Assembly (NCBI RefSeq): GCF_032452875.1
Contig: NC_083881.1
Coordinates: 60,395,689 to 60,459,688, forward strand
DNA: 64,000 bases
Direction: 5' to 3'
From: Bos javanicus
Lineage: Eukaryota; Chordata; Mammalia; Artiodactyla; Bovidae
The position numbers and the translations under genes are program-made. The notes under the pieces were generated by a model. That model saw only the letters and a program-made list of their open reading frames with translations, was not told the origin of the DNA and did no database searches. Positions 20,619 to 32,724 of the stretch are shown here, piece by piece. Each line of letters begins with the position of its first letter. The stretch's first letter is position 1.

Positions 20619-21149
20619 AGGAATAAGCTATCATCTTTGACTTCAAGGCATTCCCAATCTGATGGAAAGCTCAAACACATGAAATGAGAATTTTAGTACA
20701 GAGAGAGAGCTCTCGAGAGGAAAACAGCTCACCCACCAGGGTTGCGTACTTATTTATCTTTTTTGATGTTTCCATTATGCTATCATTTATTAAGAACCAC
20801 CACACTACTCATTTTGTCAAATAGCAGAATCTGTCAAAATCACAGAGGGTTTTTACTAACATTGGGCTGTAATGATGTCTTATAGTGGTCATTGGTAGAA
20901 TTACTAATGAATGTCCTGAGCTCACATTGAGAAACTGCCTGGTGTTTGCTTCCTCGGCCACAGAAGCTGCCTGGGGGCATAACATCCAGCAGCCAGGGTG
21001 AGAAACGCTAAGATCACTGTTCCAGTCATTGCAGATACCTCTGCCATTGACCGCCAAGCAAGACGCTCTGTGCTTCTGTTTTTCATTTGCAATGTGGCAG
21101 GATAAAACCAGATGATCTCTAGTTTCATTTTCAGCTTTAAAATTCTATT
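20619..21149. other. Single-copy, no gene seen
   Basis: Contains a short palindromic 'gagagctctcgagag' at about 20704-20718. No recognised repeat or exon. Confidence 0.45.
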
Positions 21150-22250
21150 CTACCAACTCTCACTTATTGCTGATGGGAGTGCAAAATGGTAAAGCTACAT
21201 TGGAGAGCAGCTTGGCAGTTTCTTACAAAATTAGACATACTCCTACCATATAATCCAGCAAACACAATCCTTGGTATTTACCCAAAGATGTTAAAAACCT
21301 AAGTCCACACAAACACCTGCACAAGGATGTTTGCGGCAGCTTAATTCATAATTGCCAAACCTGGAGTCAACCAAGATGTCTTTCAGTAGGTGAACAGATA
21401 AAAAACCTGTGTTACATCTGGACAATAGAATATTTAGTGTTAAGAAGAAATAAACTATTTAGCCATAAAAAGGCATGCTGCTGCTGCTGCTGCTGCTAGT
21501 AAGTTGCTTCAGTCGTGTCCGACTCTGTGCGACCCCATAGACGGCAGCCCACCAGGCTACCCCATCCCTGGGATTCTCCAGGCAAGAACACTGGAATGGG
21601 TTGCCATTTCCTTCTCCAATGCATGAAAGTGAAAAGTGAAAGTGAAGTTGTTCAGTCATGTCCGACTCTTTGCGACCCCATGGACTGCAGCCTCCAGGCT
21701 GCTCCATCCATGGGATTTGCCAGGCAAGAGTACTGGAGTGGGGTGCCACTGCCTTCTCCGTGAAAAGGCATGAGAGAAGCTCAAATACACACTACTAAGT
21801 GAGAGAAGCCACTCTGAAAAGGCTACATACCGTATGATGCCAACTATATGGCATTCTGGAAAAGGCAAAACTATGGGGACAGTAAAAGATCAGTGACTGC
21901 CAGGGGTTAAAGAGGAGGGAGGCACAAAGAATTTTTAGAACAATGAAGCTATGTGATACTACAATGGTAGATACATGTCAATATGTTCAAACCCACTGAA
22001 CGTACAACTCCAAGAGTAATTTATAATGGAAACTATGGACTTTGAGTGATCATGATGTATGAACGTAGGTTCATTATTGATTATAACAAATTTTCTCCTC
22101 TGGTGGAGAATGTTGTTAGTGGGGGAGGCTGTGCACATTTGAAGGCAGAGGGTATAGGGAAACTCTCTGTATTTTCCATTCAAAAAATGGAAAACAGTTT
22201 TGCTGTAAACCTAAAACCATTCTAAAAAAATAAACCCTATTTTTAAAAAT
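21150..22250 (+). mobile_element. L1 3' part, sense, interrupted by BOV-A2
   Basis: Follows a sense L1M ORF2 end and 3' UTR: 'cttattgctgatgggagtg', 'ataatccagcaaacac', 'gcagcttaattcataattgcc', then, after the SINE, 'ggcattctggaaaaggcaaaac' and 'gtgactgccaggggttaaag'. ORF2 is disrupted throughout. Confidence 0.75.
21478..21762 (-). mobile_element. BOV-A2 SINE, antisense, full length
   Basis: Begins with a (ctg)7-like tract, then two Bov-A units. Target duplication aaaaggcatg at 21468-21477 and 21763-21772 is perfect and lies within L1. Confidence 0.96.
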
Positions 22251-22780
22251 TCTGTTATTTCATAATCCCTATTACTGAGAAATCATGAAATAAATGGCTC
22301 TGAGTGACATCGAACTTTATGTTTATTTCCCAATATCTTTTCCCTGAACTCATAAGACTTTCAGTCTTGAAACTCACTGACTTCTGAAAACCTGGTTTCT
22401 GCATATAGAAGGATAATTCCCAGATGGAGACAGCAATGAACCCAGTCCCATGGGAGGAGCTGAGGAGCCTTCCCCGCAGAAGGTCAGGACTACAGTCCGT
22501 AGAGCAAGCCAGACTGAAGCTGGGCAGAGACTCTGCAAACAGCACTCACGCAGGGTCAACCCTGGCATCTATCACCTCACTGCTGGTTATTCTCCAGCAA
22601 GAACCAACCAGCTCTTCAGCACTGGAAATTTACCCTAGACCCAGAAGATCTGGGCTCAAAATGGAAAGTTCACTTAGACAGAAGAGGAACTTTTAGCATA
22701 AATACATAAAATAGCAGAGTGGAGAAGCATTTGCCTCTTGAGATTAAAACATAGTTGAATTTAATATGTCATCTTCATAT
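22251..22780. other. Single-copy, no gene seen
   Basis: About 530 bp without an identifiable repeat. Overlapping frames near 22424-22696 are not recognisable. Confidence 0.45.
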
Positions 22781-23115
22781 CATGGATCCATAAATAGAAA
22801 ATGTGCCACCTCTTTATGCACTGAAGTGGAATGATCTCCAAGAAATACTGATTGGAAAAAAAATGAGGAGCAGAATGATATGGTATGCACCATTTGTATA
22901 AACAGGGGTAAAAAGAATAGGCGTATTATTTTTATCTATCCCGCTGTCTCTGAAAAGATACACAAGGAACACATTAGCCATGATCGCTCCTGAAGAGAGA
23001 AGGAACCTGGGTGGCTGAGGGACAAAGACTGAGGTGTGGGGACTTTTTACTGCACTCCTTTTGTATATTTTGAATTTTGAGTCAAATTCACTACTATTTG
23101 AAAAACAAAGAACAC
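22781..23115 (+). mobile_element. Old LINE-type 3' fragment, family uncertain
   Basis: Text such as 'gatctccaagaaatactg', 'cagaatgatatggtatgc', 'gggtggctgagggacaaag' and 'cttttgtatattttgaattt' matches a common ancient interspersed repeat end that I think is L1/HAL1-derived. Confidence 0.45.
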
Positions 23116-23274
23116 AAAACCTCAACAATAATGAAAGTCATCAACCGTAAAAGCATTTAATATCTTACACAATTTTACAAATAAAGCTCTGTTAATTATA
23201 GAAATATATTTACATAAGTATATGTCAATAACACTAAATACACTGTGAAAATAAGTAAACAATAAAGCAGATTG

Positions 23275-23400
23275 ACTTGCATTTGAAGCCAGTTACTCGC
23301 TGGGTGCTCTTGGACAAGTCACTTACCCATTCTGAGCCTCTGTTTTGCTTTGAGCACAGTAATGTCTATTATTGTGCAAATTAGAGAATCTAGTGGACAG
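23275..23400 (+). mobile_element. MIR SINE, sense
   Basis: 'gggtgctcttggacaagtc' then 'acttacccattctgagcctc' is the sense MIR core, diverged in its last third. Confidence 0.65.
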
Positions 23401-23714
23401 TTGGTGCAAGGGGTGGCACTGGGAACCCGCGGAGAGCTGGTGGCTGGGATGTGGATCAGCCCCGGGACCTACTTTCTGTGGGGTGATGGGCAGAGGACCA
23501 GAGGGCAACAGAACACAGCCCTCCTGGCATGAGGAAAGCATCTCTGACCAGTGTTGCTACTCTGGGAAGCACTCCTTCTGGTTTCAAAGGCAGCTCTGGC
23601 CCAAATGCCTCAGCATAGGTCCGACTGTAGGACCTTCTTAGTCCCTGGCCTTCTCTCAGTCTTGTTCCTGCCAGCCATCAAGGTGATAAACACTTGAAAT
23701 TTACATGCCCTTAC
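23401..23714. other. Single-copy, no gene seen
   Basis: GC-moderate spacer with overlapping short frames on both strands (23323-23641), none recognisable. Confidence 0.45.
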
Positions 23715-23724
23715 GCACCTGTCC

Positions 23725-24022
23725 TAGAGAAGGCAATGGCACCCCCACTCCAGCACTGGAAAATCCCAGTGGATTTTTGATTGCCTGGAAAATCCCATGG
23801 ACGGAGGAGCCTAGTGGGCTGCAGTCCATGGGGTCGCTAGGAGTCGGACACGACTGAGCAACTTCACTTTCACTTTTCACTTTCATGCGTTGGAGAAGGA
23901 AATGGCAACCCACTCCACTGTTCTTGCCTGGAGAATCCCAGGGACAGGGGAGCCTGGTGGGCTGCCGTCTATGGGGTCGCATAGAGTCGGACACGACTGA
24001 AGCGACTTAGCAGCAGCAGCAG
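23725..24022 (+). mobile_element. BOV-A2 SINE, sense, with a small internal duplication
   Basis: Perfect target duplication gcacctgtcc at 23715-23724 and 24023-24032. The first Bov-A unit carries a repeated 'ctggaaaatccca' (about 23755 and 23784) that lengthens it. Ends in an (agc)n tail. Confidence 0.96.
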
Positions 24023-24032
24023 GCACCTGTCC

Positions 24033-24407
24033 AATCCAGTCCTGACTGCTTCCTAGCTAGGGTGGGTGGGCAACTGAGAAGCCAGAAGGGTTGCTCAGAC
24101 CCCCTCCCCATGGCCGAATTTCTCCTTCTTCCCACAGGAGTTGGGGCTCCTTCTTTTCCCAGTCGGACCCTCCCTAGGGCACAAGGCTGCCGGTGCCTTC
24201 CCAGCAGTTAGTTCTTCATTCTCCGGAAGGAGAGGGGTCATGAATCAACTCGTGGGTTGTGAGTTAGGGAAGTGGCTTCTTCTTTCTTTAGGTTTGGTCG
24301 TGGATAAAACTGAGACACCCAAGTCTGAGAGCAGGACAGGAAGGCTAGGCTGCAGGAACTCCAGCCTACCTCGACCTGTGCTGTCCTTCTAGTCCCTAAC
24401 GCATCTG
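24033..24407. other. Single-copy, no gene seen
   Basis: About 370 bp between the BOV-A2 and an L1 tail. An open frame of 83 codons (24141-24392) has no recognisable family features. Confidence 0.45.
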
Positions 24408-24600
24408 AAAAAAATCAAACTGCTCACAGATAGAACAAACCAGAGGTTACCGGGTGAGGGGTGGGCAACACAGGGGTGGGCAGTGGGTATCAGATAGGCT
24501 CAAGGATGCACTGTACAACACCAAGAACACAGCCAATATTTTGTAATAACTGGAAGTGGAAAGTAACCTTTTAAAACTGAATTAAATTTTTAAAATTAAA
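24408..24600 (+). mobile_element. L1 3' end, sense (artiodactyl L1)
   Basis: 'gatagaacaaaccagaggtt', 'actgtacaacaccaagaac' and 'agccaatattttgtaataac' follow the artiodactyl L1 3' UTR, ending in an A-rich stretch. Confidence 0.75.
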
Positions 24601-27600
24601 AACGTACAAACAAAATTAAGTAAAAGGAAATAAAAGATGGCTTGTTCTCATCTGGTCTCTGTATCCTCCCCCAGGCCTCCCCCTCACAGCCTCTTCCCCA
24701 ATATAGTTGTTCAATTGAAACCACCAAGCTATTTATCAATAAGCAGTAGGAAGATGGAAATGTCTTAATTTTTCCTTCTCTGTAGCATACCTGACTCACT
24801 CAGACTGGCCTCCCTTAGTGCCCTGAAGAGAGCTAGATTTAGAAGAAATATTACTTCAGCTCTCGGGATGGAAAAAAATCTAGCCAGGAGGCAGAGACTC
24901 TGGAAAATTGCTAATAAATTGTTACTGCCTGCTATTAAAAGGATCGATAAGATAAGGTCAGAAATAACTGATGGAAGGGACTTGTGCTCTGAGTACTAAG
25001 CGGGGAAGTGGTGCCTGGTGGCTCAGCACCTCTCTGGCTCAATGCATGCCCCACCTTCTTCACCAGAGCCTTGGGCATCTTCATTTATTGCCTTGGAAAT
25101 CAGTAGTTACTGATGGAGGTTATGAATAATTAAATCAAATATCACGGGGGGATGGAAGTTCAGGTTTCAGGGAAATTGCCTACTTTATGAGTGCAGCATG
25201 GGAAATGCACCAGCATCCTCTTCTGTGATTTGATTTGGGATGTTCTCATGGGACAGAACTGGGGTAGGCAGTGCTTGATTTTTGGGAGGCTTCCCCAGAA
25301 CAGGAAGGAGCCACTGGCTCAGCGTCCCCTGAAGTCCTGCCTGCTGCTCTGCATGCCTGTCCATCTCATGTATCTTCTTCCTTGAGACTTCCCTGCCTTT
25401 CTGCAACCTTGGGAGAGGCACTATAGGCCCTACAACAGGACAGATGTGTGGTAGACCAGGCTTCTCTGTGGGACTAACCTCTCTTCCAGCCAGCACACCT
25501 CCTCCCAAGATCCAAGAGGATGAATCCATGCATTCAACAGCCCAATTTTTCAGTCACATACATCTTTGTTCATCTTCTCACTTTTTTTTTCCTGGTCACC
25601 AAGTGGGTCAGCAGAAAGGCTTATCGTGGGATTCCAAGGTGCCCCAGGAGCCTTGTTTGCTGGAAGTCCTGCCTGCCCCTTCCCCAATTCTTCCATAGAA
25701 TTCTCATTCTTTAGAAGCTTCAGAATGCCTTGAACAAACCACATCTTTCTGGCAACCACCCTCCCAACACATGGAACTGTTTGCAGTCTCAAGGATCAGC
25801 ACAGGGAATCAGCTGTCCCTGCAAACAGCAAGGCCACGAAGTGCAAAGTGAGGGGCCAGGGCTACAGAAGGTGGGTGGTCAGGAGACTCTACAATCCAGA
25901 AGTTGCCTGAAGGTAAGCCATCTTTGGGCAAAAAAAAAAAAAAAAATCATTACGTTACGTGTGGCTCTCTTGCTATCTCCCCTTCACTTTCTTTGCCAAT
26001 ACTCTTCAATGTCTTGCTTTTCTGCTCCAGGGAGCTCTGGATAATTTTTTTTTCTTTGCTTTTTCAGGAGGTATCCAGGTTCATGGCCATTACCTTCAAA
26101 TGTCCCAAATTCAAACAAGTCCAGCATCCTTTCAGCAGAAGCCCAAGCTCACCAGCGGCCTGGGTGTCACAGGCATAATAGGAAATCATTTCACAGGCAT
26201 CAGAGAAGCACTGAGTGTATGCAGTGGCCTGGACTGGGGGCTCCGGGGTCATCACCTGCTCACATAGCTGTCACTCTCCTTACTGTGTGGGGAGCCTTCT
26301 GAGGGCTAATTATCCATTGCACAGGGCTGCTCAGCATCCCAGTACTTGAGCCCAGATCAGGCCCCAAAGTCAGTCTCTGTCCTCTTACCTCACCCTTCCT
26401 CAGGGGCCTCAGGAAGATCAGTCTCTTAACAGGGGCAGAGAAGGCTCCAGAAGGGCAGACTCATGACTTTGGGGCCCAGATCCTTGACCTTTGCTGATAA
26501 TGGCAAGTAAGACTCACAGGAAAGCCAGGACCTGAGGAGGTTGTAGCTGGGAAGTGACCAACACCAAAGCCTCTGGCAATTCCTTAGATCAGTCTGGGGC
26601 TGCCTGGCCTGCCCGGAGCAGTGCTAGTAAACTCCTGATGGAGGGAAAGACAGCCTAAAACAGCCATTCTCCAGGCGATACAACCAGAGACTGACCAGGG
26701 AGAGACTCACAGGCAGACACAGGGCCTGGCCTCTCAGATGGAGGAGTCCAGGCCATGAGAGGCCCTATGTGGGGCTGGGAGTCAGGTTGCAGACGTGGAT
26801 TTCGGATCACACCAAGGCTGAACACAGCCCTCAGGAGACCCACACTCCTGGGGTTCGCCAGACCCACCTCAGCTTGCTAGAAGCCAAGTGCAACCTGGAG
26901 CACTGACGTGCCCGCAGACTTCCAGTTGGCATTTCTACACTGTAGAGCAGCCAACTTGGGCAGCCGGCAAAGTGCCATGAAAACGTTAGGAAAATGCCAG
27001 TGGGGATGGGGACAGGGGCTGACAGGGACAGCTGCACATCCTCCTGCCTGGGACCTCATGTGGTGGGGACAGAGGATTGATCCACACATGCCCACAAGTG
27101 AGGCCACTGGGCAGTCCCAGGGCACAGGCTCTGGGGTGAGGCTGGTGGCCCTGGCCATTGGGCAGGGGCACAGATCGGTGAGGCGTCTGGTTCCATAAGG
27201 GCGGAACTGGTGGCCAGGCATTTCAGGAAGAGGCTCTGTCCTCCATGCTTGGCCTGAAGGCAGCAGCTCATTCTGTGTCTGGAGCAGTTGGGTGCTTCCT
27301 TCTCTGAGACCTTTAAAGTAGGCCAGCTTCTCGCTCCTGGAGCGTCTCCAAACTCTGGAGGTTATGAAACAGCCTTACTTCTGTTTTCAGAGATTCGTTG
27401 GTGGAATTAACGGCATCACTCAACACTCCACAGCCTGGAATGGCACAGAGTAGCCCCCTGGTAAAAGGGTCATCACCCCAAAGGGCCTTGCAGTCAAGCG
27501 TGTCCCTGGGGAGTCGAGCCAATGTCCATGTGAGCCCCTGAAATGCCACTGGCTTGTGGAGTGGCCTTGTCCCAGCAACTGAAACCCTCTGAGGATGAGA

Positions 27601-27934
27601 AAATTCCTGTGATTTCCTCCCTGCCTGCCTGCCCTGCTCAAATAAGTCATATTCCAGGACTCACCAGGCCAAGTAGTTTGGAGGGATAAGGCTGGAACCT
27701 GTGAAGGAATGGAATGGAATGGAAGCGCCCATTGGTCCAAGAGAATCCAGTATGTGGGTACAAAGCACCCAGTGGACGCAGCAGCGATGGCTGCCCCCCT
27801 CACACGCTGTGCTGCTGAGATGCAGGGCACACCCTGCTGGGCATTCTGGGAACTGCAGCTACAGCCTATGCATCCAGACAAGCCCCAGGCGAGACTAGTA
27901 ACAGTAGTAACTAGACACCACTGCTGACAGGCTC
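24601..27934. other. Long low-repeat stretch; candidate regulatory DNA, no gene
   Basis: About 3.3 kb in which I recognise no young repeat beyond A/T runs (25584-25591, 25930-25946). 24880-25200 holds a tandem GATA word ('cgataagataagg', 24945-24957) and AT-rich homeodomain-like words ('gaataattaaatc'). 26650-27560 is GC-richer with many short overlapping frames. The longest frame (minus strand, 27420-27944, 174 codons) has no recognisable domain. A short (ggaat)n run lies at about 27705-27722. Confidence 0.45.
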
Positions 27935-28500
27935 TGCACCCCACACTCCTGCAAGCAATTTGTATCTATTATAAACTCATTTTTGGATAAGACTCTTGAG
28001 AGTCCCTTGGACAGCAAGGAGATCAAATCCATCAATCCTAAAGGACATCAACTCTGAATATTCGTTGGAAGGACTGATGCTGAAGCTCCAATATTTTGGT
28101 CACTTGATGTGAAGAGCCAACTCACTGGAAAAGACCCTGATGCTAGGAAAGATTGAGGGCAGGAGGAGAAGGGGACAGCAGGAGATAAGATGGTTGAATG
28201 GCATCACTGACTCAATGGACATGAGTTTGATCACACTCTGGGAGATAGTGAAGGACAGGGAAGCCTGGCATGCTGCAGGCAGTTCGTGGGGTCGGCCCCA
28301 AGCAAAGAGGCAGACACAACTTAGCAACTGAACAACAACAAATTCATTTAATGTCAACAACAGCCTTGTACCATTGGTACTCGATCTATAGATGATGAAA
28401 CTGAGAAGATAACAGAGAAGTTAAAGAACTTGCCCAAGGTCACATAGCTGGTAAGTGGCAGTTCTGAGATTCAAACCCAAGCAATCCAGCTTGGTTTGAG
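27935..28500 (-). mobile_element. MIR SINE, antisense, split by a BovB
   Basis: The right part, 28341-28500, is a clear antisense MIR ('gatgatgaaactgagaag', 'cttgcccaaggtcacatag'). The left part, 27935-27982, looks like its continuation. The intervening BovB carries flanking repeats aaactcattt (27973-27982) and aaattcattt (28340-28349). Confidence 0.75.
27983..28340 (+). mobile_element. BovB 3' fragment, sense
   Basis: Runs from 'gataagactcttgagag' to an (aac)n tail at about 28330-28340, with a 10-bp target duplication (one mismatch) inside a MIR. It has a small internal deletion after 'gctgaagct' relative to other copies. Confidence 0.92.
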
Positions 28501-30109
28501 AAGGTGCTTTTAAGGACTAAACCAAGGTGCCTCTTAAAGACGCAGTGAGCACCATGGTCAACAGAAGCCAAGTGCAGATTCATGGAGGAGCTCGTCTTGG
28601 GGACCCAAGTCTGTTCTGTGTACAGAGCACAGGGCTCTGCACCAGTGCAGAAAGACCGCTCCAGAGCCCAGGTGGCAGGCAGCAGAGCTAAAGGAAGCCT
28701 CCTTCTGGGGCTGGGAGGAAAGCGTCCATGGAGTGCAGCTTCCCCCGGATGTTGGGCCCCTCCTGTGCCCTTACATTGACCCTGAGCCCTGTTATTCTGC
28801 TCCATACCCCTCAATGGAGATGCACAGGCTCCTGACAAACCGCAAGGCCTGGGCAAGAATAGCAGCAGTTAGAATAATGGATGCCTCACTCCCAATTTGG
28901 AGCTACGTAAGCATTAGAATGGAAATTAAGTTGGAGAAGAGAAAGCTCTAATGGACTTTGGGAAATGTTGGTTTTCCTTTTTTTTTTTTTTCCATTCCAG
29001 ATTGCCTTTCAGAGAGAAAATTAAACATAAAGCAAATGTACAAGGGAAACGGGACTCTGTTTTCTGATTGGTCGCCCGATGCTCGGGGCCGGGCCTGCCT
29101 ACGTGTCCCGGCCACTTTCTGCAGACAACTGTGGGTGTTGGGGGGTGAGAAGGGCATAGCTCTACAGAACCAACCTTCAGTGAAGGGAGTGGGGGTGGGA
29201 CGGCCATAACACATCAGCTGAAGCTATTAGAGCCACTAATGGCTGCCTGGGATGAGCCGAGCTCTAAGTGGGGCTTTTATGAACCTGCGGCATCCCAGCG
29301 TCCTCCTGCGGAGAAGCGGCAGCCATTACACTAATCACCGCGTCCTCAGCCTGCGGCCCTCCCTGCCCCCGCCTCCGTGCAGTTCCCGGCCTCTTGCACC
29401 CGAATTATTCCTGGAGGTGGGAATGCAGAGGTTGGACTCTCATAATTATATTAAGGGCTTTTGACAGGACCAACCTTTCTGTCTTCTATTTCTGTCTTGT
29501 TGAAATTCTAGTGCACAGAAATAAATGTGAGGGGAAGGATCCATCAACTCTTTCTGGGCACAAGGACGACAGCCGAGTGTATTGCGTGCCCAGCACTCGC
29601 GTCCACGGGGAGATTTATGGCTTGTTCTCCTAACAGGAAGATTGCCCAGACTTAGGTCAGCTGGGGGTGGGAAACCACGTTGTCTCACTTAGACTTAAAT
29701 TTATTGCATGCAGTTTTATGCCAATATCAAAATATAGTCTGAAAGGGACCCCCAAGGTGTCTCTGACCTAACCCCCTCATTCCTATTTCACGGGCTGGCT
29801 CTCTCCTTGCACCCCTGTTCTTGTCTTGACCTAATACTTGGTAGCTTGCCTTGTCAGGTATAAAAGAGTTAGTGCTGCCAAAGTCAAGGCCATTGGCCAG
29901 AACCTTCAACTGGTGAGTTGGCCAAGGTTCTGACTGCCTTCCATCCCCAACCACCTGCTTCTCTGATCTCAAGGGGAGTTAACAGCTAGGAGCCTAATGG
30001 CCGGCACTGCCAGACTCCTGAAGGGAGCAGTGGAGCTGGGAGGCACGATGCTGAAAGGTCAAGAAAAGCACCCTGGACAAATAGTCACCTGCTCTCGCTG
30101 AAGACTCAG
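28501..30109. other. Low-repeat stretch with CpG-containing core; candidate enhancer, no gene
   Basis: Contains a T14 run at about 28978-28991. 29040-29660 is single-copy, GC-richer and rich in CpG compared with its surroundings, with homeodomain-type words ('ttacactaatcacc', 'tcataattatattaag'). Open frames of 63-93 codons overlap on both strands and shift freely, which argues against coding sequence. Confidence 0.45.
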
Positions 30110-30290
30110 ATAATAGCAATTATATGCCCTATGCTAGGTGCTGAGTTAAACTCATGGGCATCTCATTTAAGCTTCGTCACAATGCCATGAATGAAGCATT
30201 ATTAGCCCAGTTTAGAGATGAAGTAGAGGTTCAGAGGGTTTAAATAACTCATCCAGAGTCATATGGAGAGTAAGTTTCATGATTGGAATT
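30110..30290 (-). mobile_element. MIR SINE, antisense
   Basis: 'ctatgctaggtgctgag', 'catctcatttaagcttcg', 'cagtttagagatgaag' and 'catccagagtcatatgg' follow the antisense MIR order. Confidence 0.7.
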
Positions 30291-30684
30291 GTATTCATAA
30301 CTCAGTTGTGAACCCAGACTATCTGAAGGCTACACCCTTGGCCCCTGCGTTAAATTGCCAGTTATACACCCAACTGTTAAACAGAAGGGTGGAGGAGCAA
30401 GGAGGTGTGAGGCCCACCTTCCCACATCTCTTGGCACCCCCTGGCAAATATCTCTTGGGATCACAGCAAGGAACCACAGCCCCTGACAACTGTACTTCTT
30501 GGAGGTCCATCCATTTTAGTTCACATTCCGTGCTAGGTCCTTGATCTGCCCTTCACACATTTTAGTTTGGGAAATGAAACATCATATTTATCTGAGTCTA
30601 TTAGTCATTTCCAAGAGTTTCATAGTCACATCTAAGAGCTTGATTCCTGGTAAATGCATGAATTCATATTTGGTACTTACTAAT
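30291..30684. other. Single-copy, no gene seen
   Basis: A frame of 93 codons (30263-30544) begins in the MIR and has no recognisable features. Confidence 0.45.
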
Positions 30685-31169
30685 CTTTGCCAACAAAGGT
30701 CTGTCTAGTAAAGGCTATGGTTTTTCCTGTGGTCATGTATGGATGTGAGACTTGGACTGTGAAGAAGGCTGAGCACCGAAGAATTGATGCTTTTGAACTG
30801 TGATGTTGGAGAAGACTCTTGAGAGTCCCTTGGACTGCAAGGAGATCCAACCAGTCCATTCTGAAGGAGATGAGCCCTGGGATTTCTTTGGAAGGAATGA
30901 TGCTAAAGCTGAAACTCCAGTACTTTGGCCACCTCATGCAAAAAGCTGATTCATTGGAAAAGACTCTGATGCTGGGAGGGATTGGGGGCAGGAGGAGAAG
31001 GGGACGACAGAGGATGAGATGGCTAGATGGCATCACTGACTCGATGGACGTGAGTCTGAGTGAACTCCAGGAGTTTGTGATGGACAGGGAGGCCTGGCGT
31101 GCTGCGATTCATGGGGTCGCAAAGAGTTGGACATGACTGAGCGACTGAACTGAACTGAACTGAACTGAA
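30685..31169 (+). mobile_element. BovB 3' fragment, sense
   Basis: Starts at 'ctttgccaacaaaggtctg' within the ORF2 C-terminal coding part and ends in an (aactg)n tail at about 31147-31169. The reading frame stops at 'gaactgtgatgttgg' and elsewhere. Confidence 0.93.
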
Positions 31170-31476
31170 TTAATAGATGCAACATGCCCAGGCCATCACA
31201 AGGTATGCTACTGCTCATTCTTGCCTATTAGGACCTGCATCAACCAAGAGTATGCTGGGCTGCAAGGGACAGAAAATTAGACTTACAGAGGTTTACACAA
31301 AGAAATATATATTTGTTGCACATGCCAAGAAGTCTTTGGCAAGGTAGCTGATCAAGTTGATCCACTGATTCAATGATGTCAGGGTCAGCTGCTCTTGGCC
31401 TTTCTTACAAGGTTGCCGGATGGTTGATCAATCCCAGCCTTGACCTTGCTGATCTGGAACAAAGGTCAACAGAAAA
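31170..31476. other. Unassigned old repeat or single-copy
   Basis: 31230-31400 resembles a widespread old interspersed repeat ('gggctgcaagggacagaaa', 'atgatgtcagggtcagctg') that I cannot place in a family. No gene. Confidence 0.4.
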
Positions 31477-31670
31477 GTAGGCGTGGGTTTGAATCCCAGC
31501 TCTGTCCACTTGGCCTGCCCTTTACCTCTTTGAGCCTGAAATTGTTTCCGGGCAAGGTAAGGATATCCTTTGGTTGCTCGCTACCTGGGGGAACAGGAGG
31601 GGGGACTTGAAAAGGACCGAACACAGAGCCAGGTGCAGAGGAAGTACTCAATACACTCAGTGTACTTTGT
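31477..31670 (+). mobile_element. MIR SINE, sense
   Basis: 'gggtttgaatcccagctctg' (B-box-bearing head) and 'ctttacctctttgagcctg' are characteristic, ending near 'gaagtactcaatacac'. Confidence 0.75.
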
Positions 31671-32724
31671 ACCCCTGGCACATTCATCAGGGCTGCCAGG
31701 CTGTGATGTGCATGGCTTGAGGCACAGAGGTACTTAATATCTCTTCAGAAAGACAGCTGAGAGATTTCTTTGGAATTCTTTGACAAGGTGCATGCCTTAT
31801 GAAATGGGACAGCACCACAGGCCCTGGGGCTCAGCCACGGTTGTGGGCCAGTTAAGCAGAGAGGAATGGACGTGGGTGGTCACTCCAGCCCTGCCCTCAG
31901 GGGTCCGTGCTGGGAAGTGAAGCTGAGAGTCTCAGGGGTCATTGGCAGCCACACTGGCTCTGAAGCTCCGGCATTACACTTTATAAATCTTCCCACCGTG
32001 ATCTGGGCCCCCTGTCAGTAAGGGGGGCAGGCAAGCAAGACGGTTTCTCTCTGAATCTTTTTCTGCACACAGATGAATTTTGTTCTATGGGTCAGGTAGG
32101 TCTCACTGTCATTCCCTGTGATTTAAAGGAGGAAGCGATGGGGGAAAATAGAGCTTCGCACCATTAGGCCAGAAACAGCAGTTTTATTCCTGGGGCTCAG
32201 TGATTTCTGCTGAGAGTTCATGGGATGACTCTTGCTGCCAGGACAGGACATTGGAGGACCCAAGGAGCCACCAGTCCAAGGAACGAGATACAGGTTTTGT
32301 TTGCAGGATATAAAGGTTGAATCTGATGCTGTTTTATACCACCTCCTAGAAGCACTGTTTCTCAACTCACCCATTGTTATGCCTTGCTTCACCAGCAGTT
32401 AAAATGGACATCATTAGTGTCTGCAGTATTTGTATAAGCTAGGAGGAGTTAACAAAGGCCTTCCACCTCTATTTTCCATCCAACATGCCCGTGGACTGGT
32501 TGGTAGTATGAATACTGGAAGAAATGAAGAAAGTGGGGTACAAAGAATTATTATAGAATATTCCTAAAGTCAAGTGAGGAAACTGAAGAAAGAGCTCCTA
32601 CCTAAGTCCTCAGACCAGCTCCTTTACTGTTTTGATTTATTCACTAGCAAGTTTTGCCCCCACGCATGAGTAAGTCACAACTTGTCCCCTGTGCGTGCTT
32701 CGTCTTCTCCACCTGGGGCCTCAC
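31671..32724. other. Single-copy, no gene seen
   Basis: About 1 kb with no recognised repeat. An antisense frame of 89 codons (32123-32392) has no recognisable content. Confidence 0.45.

Noticed and set aside
27700..27725. (GGAAT)n satellite
   Set aside because: Only three to four units; too short to call satellite DNA.
27420..27944. 174-codon open frame on the minus strand
   Set aside because: No recognisable domain, composition follows local GC content, overlapping frames are open on the other strand, and there is no splice or promoter context.
28440..28856. 138-codon open frame on the minus strand
   Set aside because: Partly overlaps the MIR, has no family features, and is open by chance in a GC-richer stretch.
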